Shown in pieces: positions 1 through 7,900 of a DNA stretch of 64,000 nucleotides. The translations under genes were made by a program, and so were the position numbers. The DNA is from Catalinimonas alkaloidigena. GTDB lineage: Bacteria; Bacteroidota; Bacteroidia; Cytophagales; Flexibacteraceae. Below the pieces are notes generated by a model, which worked only from the letters and a program-made list of their open reading frames with translations, did no database searches and was not told where the DNA came from. The DNA lies in NCBI RefSeq assembly GCF_900100765.1, contig NZ_FNFO01000012.1, positions 180,430-244,429 of the forward strand, given 5' to 3'. How positions within the stretch are numbered: the stretch's first letter is position 1; each line of letters starts with the position of its first letter.

Positions 1-59
1 GCCTCGTCAAAATCCACGCTCACACGACTCAAGCAAGCCATTTCCGAAGTTACACTCAT
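1..59 (-). CDS. Possible 5' end of a gene leaving the window
   Basis: Reading leftwards from an ATG at 57-59, the minus strand stays open to the window edge (19 codons, beginning MSVTSEMACLSRV). No function can be read from so little sequence. It is listed because its direction, away from the gene at 248, leaves 60-247 as a normal divergent promoter region. The open frame could be chance. Confidence 0.25.
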   Translation of the reverse strand, partial: MSVTSEMACLSRVSVDFDE

Positions 60-167
60 CTCACACCCGATTTAGCGCTTATCTTATCCGATGATTATTC
101 TTTAGAGCGTACGGGAAACAGAGCGACTTCCGGTGAGCAAATCGCTGCCGCTTCCGCCGTCGGAAGT

Positions 168-175
168 TAGCTTTG
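168..175 (+). promoter_or_regulatory. Candidate Bacteroidota -7 element (TAGCTTTG)
   Basis: TAGCTTTG matches the TAnnTTTG element of the Bacteroidota primary sigma factor and lies 72 bases before the DUF423-PPC gene. No clear TTG -33 element is seen upstream. It directly follows a small inverted repeat (CTTCCG-N4-CGGAAG, 151-166). The rest of 60-247 shows no other signal. Confidence 0.35.
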
Positions 176-247
176 TGGCAGGCGGTGCTCACCATAGGCC
201 GCACTTGTCAAGCTCACCCCTGAGAGGGATTAACTTTCTATCGAACT

Positions 248-1069
248 ATGTATAAATCGTTTTTACTGCTGGGTGCCGCGCTGGGAGCACTTTCGGTCAT
301 GATCGGCGCCTTTGGAGCCCATGCCCTGCGCGCAACATTGGAAGCCTCGGGTCGCCTCGACACGTTCGAAACAGCCGTGAAGTACCAGTTCTACCATACG
401 CTGGCCATTCTGCTGGTCGGAGTGCTGCTGTTGCATACGCAAAGCCGCCTGTTGGAGTGGTCGGGCTGGGCGTTTCTGGCGGGTATCGTGATTTTCTCGG
501 GTAGCCTTTACGTATTGTGCCTGACGGGCATCCGATGGATGGGCGCCATCACGCCGCTGGGGGGCGTTGCCCTGATCGCCGGATGGGTGCTGCTGCTGAT
601 CGGCGTCAGCCAATCGTCGCTGGGTGGTCTCCGCCAGTCGTCGGCTCTGCCAATGCCCGCCGCAGTTCCGACCACCGTACGGCTCACACCCGGCCAGGAC
701 TTGCGGCAGGAACTGCTTCGCCTGACGGAGCAAAACGGCTGGGAGGCTGCCTGCATCGTGAGTTGTGCAGGCAGCGTGTCGACCACGGCCCTGCGCCTGG
801 CCAACCAACCCGACGCTACGGTCTACGAAGGCCACGCCGAAATCATCGCGCTGTCGGGTACGCTTTCGGTCAACGGTTCGCATCTGCACCTGGCCGTTTC
901 CGACTCTACGGGCAAAACGCTCGGCGGACACCTGATGGACGGTTCCCGCATTTACACAACCGCCGAAATCGTGATCGCCCCACTGCCCCACCAGCGTTTT
1001 ACGCGCGAGCCCGATCCGACCAGCGGCTACTACGAACTGGTTGTCAAAGCGGTGGCGCATCAGCCTTAA
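248..1069 (+). CDS. DUF423 membrane protein fused to a PPC/DUF296 domain
   Basis: A 273-residue protein with two parts. Residues 1-122 are a DUF423 (YgdD-type) small inner-membrane protein with four hydrophobic helices and the family's N-terminal GAFGAHAL and YHTLAIL motifs. Residues 143-268 are a PPC (DUF296) domain, recognisable from the SHLHLAVSD...GGHL core with His212, His214 and His228, the triad that often binds metal in bacterial PPC proteins. A short Pro/Ala linker joins them. DUF423 and PPC normally occur as separate proteins of about 120 and 140 residues, so the fusion is unusual. No frameshift is needed to join the parts. The function of neither half is established; a membrane-tethered metal or ligand sensor is only a guess. 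A strong terminator follows at once. Confidence 0.85.
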   Translation: MYKSFLLLGAALGALSVMIGAFGAHALRATLEASGRLDTFETAVKYQFYHTLAILLVGVLLLHTQSRLLEWSGWAFLAGIVIFSGSLYVLCLTGIRWMGAITPLGGVALIAGWVLLLIGVSQSSLGGLRQSSALPMPAAVPTTVRLTPGQDLRQELLRLTEQNGWEAACIVSCAGSVSTTALRLANQPDATVYEGHAEIIALSGTLSVNGSHLHLAVSDSTGKTLGGHLMDGSRIYTTAEIVIAPLPHQRFTREPDPTSGYYELVVKAVAHQP

Positions 1070-1076
1070 ATCAAAA

Positions 1077-1104
1077 AAGCCCTTCCGTCGGGAAGGGCTT
1101 CTTT
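1077..1104. terminator. Rho-independent terminator, convergent
   Basis: A perfect 10-bp stem (AAGCCCTTCC / GGAAGGGCTT) with a four-base loop, flanked by A-rich sequence on the left and CTTTATT on the right. It can stop transcription from both the gene ending at 1069 and the opposing gene ending at 1125. Confidence 0.85.
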
Positions 1105-1124
1105 ATTGCCAAGGTCAAGGTCTT

Positions 1125-1556
1125 TTATTTAGAACCGGTCGCCGAGTCGTCTTTCGGCAGTACGTTTGAAACGATGCTTACGCGAGCCGGCGAATTGGAA
1201 GCGTTCGAGATCACGGTGATGACCTTGTTCTGATGCCCCATTTTCCCGGTGCTGTTGAACTGCGCGGTGATCGACGATTTGGTACCCGGTGCGATGGGCT
1301 CGCGGGGCCACTTCGGCGTTGTGCAACCGCAGGTCGTCTGCACTTGCGACAGGATCAGCGGCGACTTGCCTGTATTCTCAAACTCGAATACATACGTCAC
1401 CACGTCTCCTTGCTTGATATCCCCAAAATCGTGTTTGGTTTCTTTGAACGTGATTACCGGCGCATTCGGATCGGTTGTGGTAACGGTGTTTTCTTGAGCG
1501 AAAGCGGCCACTGCTCCGAAGAGAAACAGAAAAACCAACGCAGCAAATTTTTTCAT
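1125..1556 (-). CDS. DUF1573 domain secreted protein
   Basis: A 143-residue protein starting MKKFAALVFLFLF, a typical signal peptide ending AFAQ. The rest is a DUF1573 domain, with FEFENTGKSPLILSQVQTTC, CGCTTPKWP and an Ig-like beta-sandwich pattern. The family is abundant in Bacteroidota and is exported; its role is unknown. An upstream ATG at 1643 would add 29 residues, but it lies before the promoter at 1584-1614 and before the signal peptide, so 1556 is preferred. Confidence 0.85.
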   Translation of the reverse strand: MKKFAALVFLFLFGAVAAFAQENTVTTTDPNAPVITFKETKHDFGDIKQGDVVTYVFEFENTGKSPLILSQVQTTCGCTTPKWPREPIAPGTKSSITAQFNSTGKMGHQNKVITVISNASNSPARVSIVSNVLPKDDSATGSK

Positions 1557-1583
1557 GACGTAGCTGTTAATGGTTGAATTAAA

Positions 1584-1614
1584 CAAAGCTATTAATTTGA
1601 CGAAAGGAAGACAA
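1584..1614 (-). promoter_or_regulatory. Promoter of the DUF1573 gene
   Basis: On the minus strand TTG (1614-1612) is followed after 20 bases by TAGCTTTG (1591-1584), an excellent match to the Bacteroidota -33/-7 consensus. The expected transcription start is about 20 bases before the ATG at 1556, which also fixes the start codon choice. Confidence 0.7.
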
Positions 1615-1652
1615 TAATCGGACCATTTAAATTCCGGCACCAAAGTATAAAT

Positions 1653-2462
1653 TTATAATACCCCCTGCCAGAGAGTGTAACTTTCTGAGAAAGATTGCTT
1701 TAAATCGGGCAACGCCCGAAATAATCCGAACACCGCCGACCCCGATCCCGACATGGCGGCATAGACCGCTCCCGCTTCGTAGAGTTGATTTTTGAGGGTG
1801 GCCAGCACCGGGTACGCCGGAAAAAGAGCCGCCTCGAAGTCGTTGTGTAAGTTTTCGCGCCACGTTTCGACCGGTTGTGCCAGAACCTCCGACAGAGGTC
1901 GCTCAGGCTCAGCCGGTTGGATGGCCCGGAAGGCTTCGGGCGTAGCAATGGCAAACCCCGGATGTACCACCGCGATGTACCACCCCTTCAGGTCCACGGC
2001 ACAGGGAGTCAGTAGTTCCCCCCGCCCTTCGGCCAGCATGGGCTGGTTACGCACGAAGATGGCACAATCGCTGCCCAATTGCGCCGCGCAGCGTTCCAGT
2101 TCTTCCACCGTTAGCTGCAACGCAAACTGATCGTTCAGCATTTTCAACGCAAAGGTGGCATCGGCCGAGCCGCCCCCCAGGCCCGCGCCGGTCGGCACTA
2201 CTTTGTGGAGGTGCATCTGCACCGGCGGCAGGCTCCGCAGGTCGCTCAAAAGCCGGTAGGCCCGCAGACAAAGGTTTTGCGCCGGGTCGCCGGGAATGGG
2301 CAGGCCCGACTGGCTGAAGTGCAGCGCTTCGGCCGGCAGAATTTCCAACGCGTCGGTCCAGGGAATGGGGTAAAAACCGGTGGTCAGGTCGTGGAATCCG
2401 TCCGGACGACGACGCACGACATGCAGCCCCAGGTTGATTTTAGCGTTCGGGAAAGAAATCAT
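1653..2462 (-). CDS. ispE: 4-diphosphocytidyl-2-C-methyl-D-erythritol kinase
   Basis: A 269-residue GHMP kinase that phosphorylates the 2-hydroxyl of CDP-methylerythritol in the MEP isoprenoid pathway. The N-terminus has NAKINLGLHV with Lys8, then the glycine-rich ATP loop PTGAGLGGGSADATFAL (residues 90-106) and GSDCAIF with Asp132; Lys8 and Asp132 are the expected catalytic pair. The length is normal for Bacteroidota IspE. The organism therefore probably makes isoprenoids by the MEP route. It is transcribed away from the sugar-transferase cluster at 2545; the 82-base gap must hold both promoters. Confidence 0.95.
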   Translation of the reverse strand: MISFPNAKINLGLHVVRRRPDGFHDLTTGFYPIPWTDALEILPAEALHFSQSGLPIPGDPAQNLCLRAYRLLSDLRSLPPVQMHLHKVVPTGAGLGGGSADATFALKMLNDQFALQLTVEELERCAAQLGSDCAIFVRNQPMLAEGRGELLTPCAVDLKGWYIAVVHPGFAIATPEAFRAIQPAEPERPLSEVLAQPVETWRENLHNDFEAALFPAYPVLATLKNQLYEAGAVYAAMSGSGSAVFGLFRALPDLKQSFSESYTLWQGVL

Positions 2463-2544
2463 AGGCAGTCAAAACTACACGATTCCGGGATTTTGAGAAG
2501 CCCCCTTGTCCGCACCCCCGCAGTTCTGTTATCTTGCACATACG

Positions 2545-3183
2545 ATGCGTTGGTACACTTCTTTCCTGAAACCCGCCTGCGACCGGCTGGCCGCCCTGGC
2601 GCTTCTGCTGCTGTGCCTGCCGCTTCTGCTGCTGTGCGCGGGGCTGCTGGCCCTGAGCCAACGCGGTCCGCTCCTGTTTGTGCAACCCCGCACGGGTCGC
2701 CACGGCCACCTGTTCCGGCTGGTAAAGTTCCGGACCATGTGCCACGCCTACGAACTGCCGGGGAACCTGCTCTCCGAAGCGGCCCGCATCACCCCGGTCG
2801 GGCGCTGGATGCGTTACCTCTCGCTCGACGAACTGCCGCAGCTCTGGAACGTGCTGAAGGGTGACATGAGCCTGATTGGCCCCCGCCCGCTGTTGCCCGA
2901 ATACGTCCCGCTCTACAACACCGCCCAACGCCGACGCCTCGACGTCAAACCCGGTATCACCGGCCTGACCCAGGTGCGCGGCCGCAACGCGTTACGCTGG
3001 GCGCATCGCTTCCGCTACGATACGTTTTACGTCGAACACATTTCGCCGGGGCTGGACCTGCAAATCCTGATGTCGACGATTTTTCGGCTGATTTTTCCGG
3101 GACCGTTGCACTCTCCAGAGCACGGCCTCTCGGAGCGTTTTCAGGGCAACCTGTCTGCCGACCTAGCCCCTTCTGCGCCATGA
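2545..3183 (+). CDS. Phosphoglycosyl transferase, PglC/WcaJ-type sugar transferase
   Basis: A 212-residue monotopic sugar-1-phosphate transferase that loads the first sugar onto undecaprenyl phosphate. One N-terminal hydrophobic segment (residues 9-34) is followed by KFRTM, the catalytic Asp-Glu pair in LDELPQLWNVLKGDMSLIGP and the PGITGLTQV motif. The size matches the minimal PglC-like form, not the large WbaP form. The ATG at 2545 is chosen over 2506 because it begins the hydrophobic segment and follows a TATCTTG motif by eight bases. It overlaps the next gene by four bases (ATGA), so the two are translationally coupled. With its neighbours it suggests a bacillosamine-type sugar for glycan or glycoprotein assembly. 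Confidence 0.9.
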   Translation: MRWYTSFLKPACDRLAALALLLLCLPLLLLCAGLLALSQRGPLLFVQPRTGRHGHLFRLVKFRTMCHAYELPGNLLSEAARITPVGRWMRYLSLDELPQLWNVLKGDMSLIGPRPLLPEYVPLYNTAQRRRLDVKPGITGLTQVRGRNALRWAHRFRYDTFYVEHISPGLDLQILMSTIFRLIFPGPLHSPEHGLSERFQGNLSADLAPSAP

Positions 3184-3806
3184 AGGTAACCGAAGAAATC
3201 TTGTTGTACGGCGCCGGCGGGCACGCGCGTGTCGTCGCCGAATGCCTGCATTGCCAGGAGCGGCGCATCGTCGCGGTGTTCGACGACAATCCGGAAGTCA
3301 AGCGTTTCGGCAAGATGGACGTCCACCACCAGTACCAGCGCGATCTTTTCGCCGAACACGCGATCCTGATCGGCGTGGGCGACAACCGCCTGCGGCGCCA
3401 GTTGGCATCTCGTGTCTACCACCCGTTTGCCGACGCGGCCCGTCACCGCTCGGCCGTAATCAGTTGCCGCGCCGAAGTGGGCAAGGGCAGCATGGTGATG
3501 CACCAGTCGACGATTCAGACGGGTGCCTTCCTGGGTCAGCACGTCATTGTCAACACCGGTGCCATTGTCGACCACGATTGCGAACTGGAGGACTTTGTGC
3601 ACGTGGGTCCGGGCGCGGTGCTGTGTGGCAACGTCTCGGTCGGAGAAGGCACGTTGATCGGTGCCGGCGCCACCGTAGCACCGGGCGTACGCATCGGCTT
3701 TTGGGCCAAGATCGGGGCCGGGGCCGTAGTAGTCCGCGACATTCCCGACGGGGTGGTCGTGACCGGCGTGCCGGGCCGTGTGATTCGCAAACTGGAAACC
3801 CTCTGA
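3180..3806 (+). CDS. NeuD/PglD-type sugar O- or N-acetyltransferase
   Basis: A 208-residue left-handed beta-helix acetyltransferase. The N-terminus LLYGAGGHARVVAECL is the nucleotide-sugar-binding Rossmann-like part of the PglD/NeuD family. Residues 95-195 are hexapeptide repeats (GKGSMVMHQSTIQTGAFLGQ, HVGPGAVLCGNVSVGEGTLI). His and Asp in NTGAIVDHDC match the conserved catalytic region. Its position between a PglC-like transferase and a PglE-like aminotransferase makes acetylation of a UDP-4-amino sugar the best guess. It overlaps the next gene by one base (TGATG). Confidence 0.88.
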   Translation: MKVTEEILLYGAGGHARVVAECLHCQERRIVAVFDDNPEVKRFGKMDVHHQYQRDLFAEHAILIGVGDNRLRRQLASRVYHPFADAARHRSAVISCRAEVGKGSMVMHQSTIQTGAFLGQHVIVNTGAIVDHDCELEDFVHVGPGAVLCGNVSVGEGTLIGAGATVAPGVRIGFWAKIGAGAVVVRDIPDGVVVTGVPGRVIRKLETL

Positions 3807-4939
3807 TGCCTGACCGGATTTTTCTGTCACCTCCGCACCGTACCGGCCGGGAATCTCATTACTTGCAGGAAGCCCTCGACAGCAACTGGATTGCGCCGGT
3901 AGGCCCATTCTTACGCCGTTTTGAAGAAGGCATCGAAGCTTATACCGGTGCGCCTCACGCCGTCGCGCTCCAGTCGGGCACGGCAGCGCTGCACCTGGCC
4001 CTGCGCCTGCTGGACGTCGGCCCCGGCGACGAAGTGATCTGCCCGACGTTCAACTTTGCAGGATGCGTTTTTCCGATTCTCTACCAGGGTGCCACGCCCG
4101 TTTTCGTCGACAGTGGCGTATCGACCTGGAATATCTGTGTGAAGGAGCTACAACGTACGCTGGAAGATCGCGCGGCGCAGGGCCGCCGCCCCAAAGCCCT
4201 GATCGTCGTGCATTTGTACGGCCAGGCGGCCAAGATCTGCGAGCTGGTAGACGTGGCAAGTCAGTGGAATGTCCCCGTCATCGAAGACGCCGCAGAGGCG
4301 TTCGGCGCTACGTACGAAGGGCAGGCACTGGGCACCTTCGGGGACCTTGGCGTCTACTCTTTCAACGGCAATAAAATCATCACGACCTCGGGGGGTGGGG
4401 CACTGGTCACCTCACGTGCCGACTGGGCCGAACGCGCCCGGAAACTCGCTACCCAGGCGCGCGACGACGCACCGCATTACTTGCACTCTGAACTCGGCTA
4501 CAATTACCGCCTCTCGAACGTCAGCGCTGCCCTCGGCTGCGCCCAACTGGAAGCAATCGACGACCGCATTGCCCGACGAAGGGCCATTTTTACCCAGTAC
4601 CAACAGGCGCTGGCCGACTGCCCCGGCGTGGCCTTCAGTCCCGAGTTGCCCGGCACGCGCGGCATCCGCTGGCTCACGTGCCTGCTGCTCGATCCGGCAC
4701 AGACTTCGGCAACCCCGGAGGGCCTTCGGCAGGCCTTGGCGGCCGATCAGATCGAGGCACGCCCCTTGTGGTACCCCATGCACCGTCAGCCCGTCTTTGC
4801 CGCGTATCCGTACTATACCACCCGCCACATCAGCGACGACCTATTCCGGCGGGGGTTGTGTCTGCCTTCAGGAAGCGCCCTCTCCGAAGCGGACCTGACG
4901 CGCATTGTAACGATTGTCCGTCGGGAGATCAAGGGTTGA
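3806..4939 (+). CDS. DegT/DnrJ/EryC1 sugar aminotransferase, PglE-like
   Basis: A 377-residue PLP-dependent aminotransferase. The start LSPPHRTGRESHYLQEALDS and NWIAPVGP resemble PglE-type UDP-4-keto-sugar aminotransferases. The PLP lysine is in FNGNKIITTSGGG, preceded by the family signature DAAEAFGATYEG. The frame is open far upstream to 3242, but that part lies over the acetyltransferase gene; the ATG at 3806 gives the normal length and overlaps the preceding stop. The PglF-like 4,6-dehydratase that should precede this step is not in the window. Confidence 0.9.
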   Translation: MPDRIFLSPPHRTGRESHYLQEALDSNWIAPVGPFLRRFEEGIEAYTGAPHAVALQSGTAALHLALRLLDVGPGDEVICPTFNFAGCVFPILYQGATPVFVDSGVSTWNICVKELQRTLEDRAAQGRRPKALIVVHLYGQAAKICELVDVASQWNVPVIEDAAEAFGATYEGQALGTFGDLGVYSFNGNKIITTSGGGALVTSRADWAERARKLATQARDDAPHYLHSELGYNYRLSNVSAALGCAQLEAIDDRIARRRAIFTQYQQALADCPGVAFSPELPGTRGIRWLTCLLLDPAQTSATPEGLRQALAADQIEARPLWYPMHRQPVFAAYPYYTTRHISDDLFRRGLCLPSGSALSEADLTRIVTIVRREIKG

Positions 4940-4986
4940 AAATCAAGGTACGACCCTGTAACTTGACGCCCTCACAAACCTATCGT

Positions 4987-6258
4987 ATGCAACGTTTCTC
5001 CCTCCCCACCCTTTTTCTGTTACTCTTTTTCGTTGTTGTCTCCCCTGTTCAGGCCCAGTTCGCGACTGTCAAACCCGCAGCGGCCGGTTTCTCGCCGGAG
5101 CGGCTGAGCCGTGTCGATGCCCTGTTGCAGGATCACGTCGACCGTCAGCAAGTCGCCGGGGTGGTGACGATGGTGCTGCGCGACGGCAAAGCCGTGCATC
5201 ACAAAGCGTTCGGGCAGATGGACCCGGAAATGAATCAGGCGATGCGCACGGACGCCATTTTCCGGATTGCCTCCATGTCGAAAGCCGTGACCAGCATCGC
5301 CGTCATGATGCTCTACGAAGAAGGCCGCTTCCAACTGAACGATCCGGTCTATCGGTTTATTCCTGAGTTTAAAGACGTAACTGTGGCGGAAACCGCCGCC
5401 GAGATGCCCGCCGGCATGCCGTATTACACCGTTCCGGCCAAACGTCCGATCACCATCCGGCACCTGCTGACGCACACCTCGGGGCTGACCTACGGCTACG
5501 GCATGGCCGAAGAGACCTACCGCGAAGCCGGGCTGGTGGGCTGGTACTTTGCCGACAAAGACGAAACCATTGGCGAGGCGATCCGACGTATGGCGACGCT
5601 CCCGCTGCTGGCGCAACCGGGCGACCGTTACCAGTATGGCTATTCGACGGATGTGCTGGGGTATCTGGTAGAGCAGGTCTCCGGAATGCCCCTCGATCAG
5701 TTTTTCGCCGAACGGATATTCAAGCCGCTGCAGATGCACGACACCTACTTTTACCTACCGGCCGAAAAGGCGAACCGCTTGGCGCCGGTCTACGGTCTGA
5801 CCGACGAAGGCAAGCTGGTCAAAACCGAAGCCAACGACACCACCGACTACCTTCACGGACCGCGCAAGTGTTTTTCGGGAGGGGCGGGACTCCTCTCGAC
5901 GGCATCCGACTACGGCCGGTTGTTGCAGATGCTGCTCAACGGCGGCACGTTGGACGGCGTGCGCCTCCTCGGCCCTAAAACCGTGGAACTGATGCATCAG
6001 GATCATCTGGGGGACAAGTACCCCGCCTATCCGGGCGAAGGCTTCGGCCTGGGATTCTGGGTACTGAACGACCTGGGGAAGTACGGAGAACTGGGCACCG
6101 AGGGGGCTTACGGCTGGGGCAGCGCCTATTATCCGATTTACTGGATCGACCCGAAAGAACGCCTGATCGGCATCATCATGACGCAACTGCGCCCCACAAA
6201 CGGACTGGCCCTCAACCGGCTGTTTCAACGCTCGGTTTACCAGGCGCTGGTCAAGTAG
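4987..6258 (+). CDS. Secreted serine hydrolase, class C beta-lactamase family
   Basis: A 423-residue protein with a signal peptide (MQRFSLPTLFLLLFFVVVSP, cleavage near VQA-QF). The SxxK motif is S96-M-S-K99 in FRIASMSKAVTS, and the second motif is Tyr219-Ser220-Thr221 (YST instead of the more common YAN/YSN). The C-terminal GAYGWGSAYYPIYWIDP replaces the KTG region, as in EstB-like esterases and related hydrolases. It is probably an esterase or D-aminopeptidase-like enzyme in the periplasm, not an antibiotic-inactivating enzyme. The ATG at 4987 begins the signal peptide; it follows TAACTTG by about 20 bases. Confidence 0.88.
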   Translation: MQRFSLPTLFLLLFFVVVSPVQAQFATVKPAAAGFSPERLSRVDALLQDHVDRQQVAGVVTMVLRDGKAVHHKAFGQMDPEMNQAMRTDAIFRIASMSKAVTSIAVMMLYEEGRFQLNDPVYRFIPEFKDVTVAETAAEMPAGMPYYTVPAKRPITIRHLLTHTSGLTYGYGMAEETYREAGLVGWYFADKDETIGEAIRRMATLPLLAQPGDRYQYGYSTDVLGYLVEQVSGMPLDQFFAERIFKPLQMHDTYFYLPAEKANRLAPVYGLTDEGKLVKTEANDTTDYLHGPRKCFSGGAGLLSTASDYGRLLQMLLNGGTLDGVRLLGPKTVELMHQDHLGDKYPAYPGEGFGLGFWVLNDLGKYGELGTEGAYGWGSAYYPIYWIDPKERLIGIIMTQLRPTNGLALNRLFQRSVYQALVK

Positions 6259-6328
6259 CCGCTTCCGGTTTCATGCACATAAGCCGGCCTTGTTCGGAAG
6301 TTACGCGCCAAGTCGCGTGCACGGTCGG

Positions 6329-7891
6329 CTATTCTTCGTGCAAGACGCCGGGGTTGACTGCCACTGTATCTAGATGACGCGGAATCAATTCGGCCTGCTC
6401 CATAAATACCGAGATAAACGTCCCTTTGGGATCGAGTTGCGCCCGCACCCGTTGCCAGATGCCGAGCCTGGGGAAATTCTTCTGCGTGATGTCAATCTTT
6501 CCGTACAGCCGGTTGTTGATTTTCCCCCAGTGCGGAATGCCGCCGTGTGTGAAAATCAGGTCCTGGTACCGCTCCAGAATCTCGTAGTCGCCGACCGTAT
6601 TTTGCAGGAGTGGGATGTCGACGTAGGCGGTTTCACGTCCGTAGGCCGTGGACAGGTACGCCTGCGAGGCGGGCACAAAGCGTACCGGGATGTGCGATGA
6701 CTGGTACAAGTTGCCCCTGGCGACGTTTTCCAGCGCCTGCCGGAAAATGGTTTCGACCACCGAAACGATCAACGCGCCATCGACCGGAAAAGCAAACTCC
6801 GAACTGATGCCGTGCCGCCGGATGTTGGTGCCGCTCTGAAACAACGTGCGGTAGCTTTTCCCGATAAAGATTTTGTCTTTAGTTCCTTTGAGGAAGCTGT
6901 TGATCGAGCCCGGAATCGCCTTCGGAAATCGGTTCAGGTACCAGATGGTGAACAGCGGCAGCAACGGAATATTACCCAGAATCGACGTTTTGAGGTTTTT
7001 GTACCGGGCGTTCAACGATAGTTTGGGAGGCCCCGGAATGATCTCCTGCAACACCACCGAGCACAGGTGCTGGCCGTCTACCTCGTACGGGTTAACCCGA
7101 AACGAGACGTAGTCGTAATTCCGCACCACTTTTTCGATGAAATCGCCCCGAATCAGTTCCTCGCGCAACACGTTCCAGTCCATCATCACCCGCTGCTCTT
7201 TGATCATGAAGGCTGGCACCACTTCCAGCGTCAGGGCGTACATGATGCCCATGGCGCCGAAACTGACCAGCGTGCTGTAAAACAGGTCGTCGTCCTGCAC
7301 CAGCGCCTCGCCGTGCCGGGGCGTAAACGTCGCCGGATCGGTGATGCCGTCGGCAGGTTCGAGCCGGATAAGTTGCCCCCCGCCTGTCACCAGAAGGATG
7401 GACCGCACCATGTCGGGAAAGGCGGGCATCGTGATGCCCGAACCGTGCGTGGCGGTGGCCAGCGCGCCCGAAACCGTCTGAAAGTTGACCGCCCCCATGT
7501 TCAGGAGCGCCAGGCCCATCCCATCCAGGACGATGTTCAGATTTTTGATGGTGATGCCCGCTTCGGCCTCTACGTAATAACGCGCGTTATCGCCCTGCCC
7601 GCGATGCCGTTCGTGCAGCCCCTGCGGATCGACCTGCGCTACCTTGTCGAGGTACTGCATGTTCAGGAGGTAATCGCGCCCCTTCGCCACTTCCGAGAAC
7701 GAGTGGCCCGATCCGACGGCCCGCACGCGCAGCCCGTGGGCGTCGGCGTCTTGCACAATGGCCACCAGATCGTCGACCTGGCGGGGGAAGAAGTAGCGCA
7801 ACGGAGAGACTTCTACGTTGCGGGTGGTGTTTTTCCACGTCACGCGGGTTTTGGAGATGGAAGCAAGGCGGGCATTCATAAGACCATACAC
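6329..7891 (-). CDS. FAD-linked oxidoreductase, aldonolactone oxidase family
   Basis: A 520-residue protein of the D-arabinono-1,4-lactone/L-gulonolactone oxidase family. Residues 36-200 form an FAD_binding_4 domain with VRAVGSGHSFSEV, where His63 would carry covalently bound FAD, and the ATATHGSG motif near residue 146. The C-terminal part ends in IPHWGKINN, the family's HWGK substrate motif. Members oxidise sugar lactones or alditols with O2. It lies nine bases downstream of the patatin-like gene and is likely co-transcribed with it. The substrate cannot be told from sequence. Confidence 0.85.
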   Translation of the reverse strand: MYGLMNARLASISKTRVTWKNTTRNVEVSPLRYFFPRQVDDLVAIVQDADAHGLRVRAVGSGHSFSEVAKGRDYLLNMQYLDKVAQVDPQGLHERHRGQGDNARYYVEAEAGITIKNLNIVLDGMGLALLNMGAVNFQTVSGALATATHGSGITMPAFPDMVRSILLVTGGGQLIRLEPADGITDPATFTPRHGEALVQDDDLFYSTLVSFGAMGIMYALTLEVVPAFMIKEQRVMMDWNVLREELIRGDFIEKVVRNYDYVSFRVNPYEVDGQHLCSVVLQEIIPGPPKLSLNARYKNLKTSILGNIPLLPLFTIWYLNRFPKAIPGSINSFLKGTKDKIFIGKSYRTLFQSGTNIRRHGISSEFAFPVDGALIVSVVETIFRQALENVARGNLYQSSHIPVRFVPASQAYLSTAYGRETAYVDIPLLQNTVGDYEILERYQDLIFTHGGIPHWGKINNRLYGKIDITQKNFPRLGIWQRVRAQLDPKGTFISVFMEQAELIPRHLDTVAVNPGVLHEE

Positions 7892-7900
7892 ATGAGAGGG

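Noticed and set aside
3242..3805. N-terminal extension of the aminotransferase frame
   Set aside because: It overlaps the acetyltransferase gene in another frame; the ATG at 3806 gives the normal family start and length.
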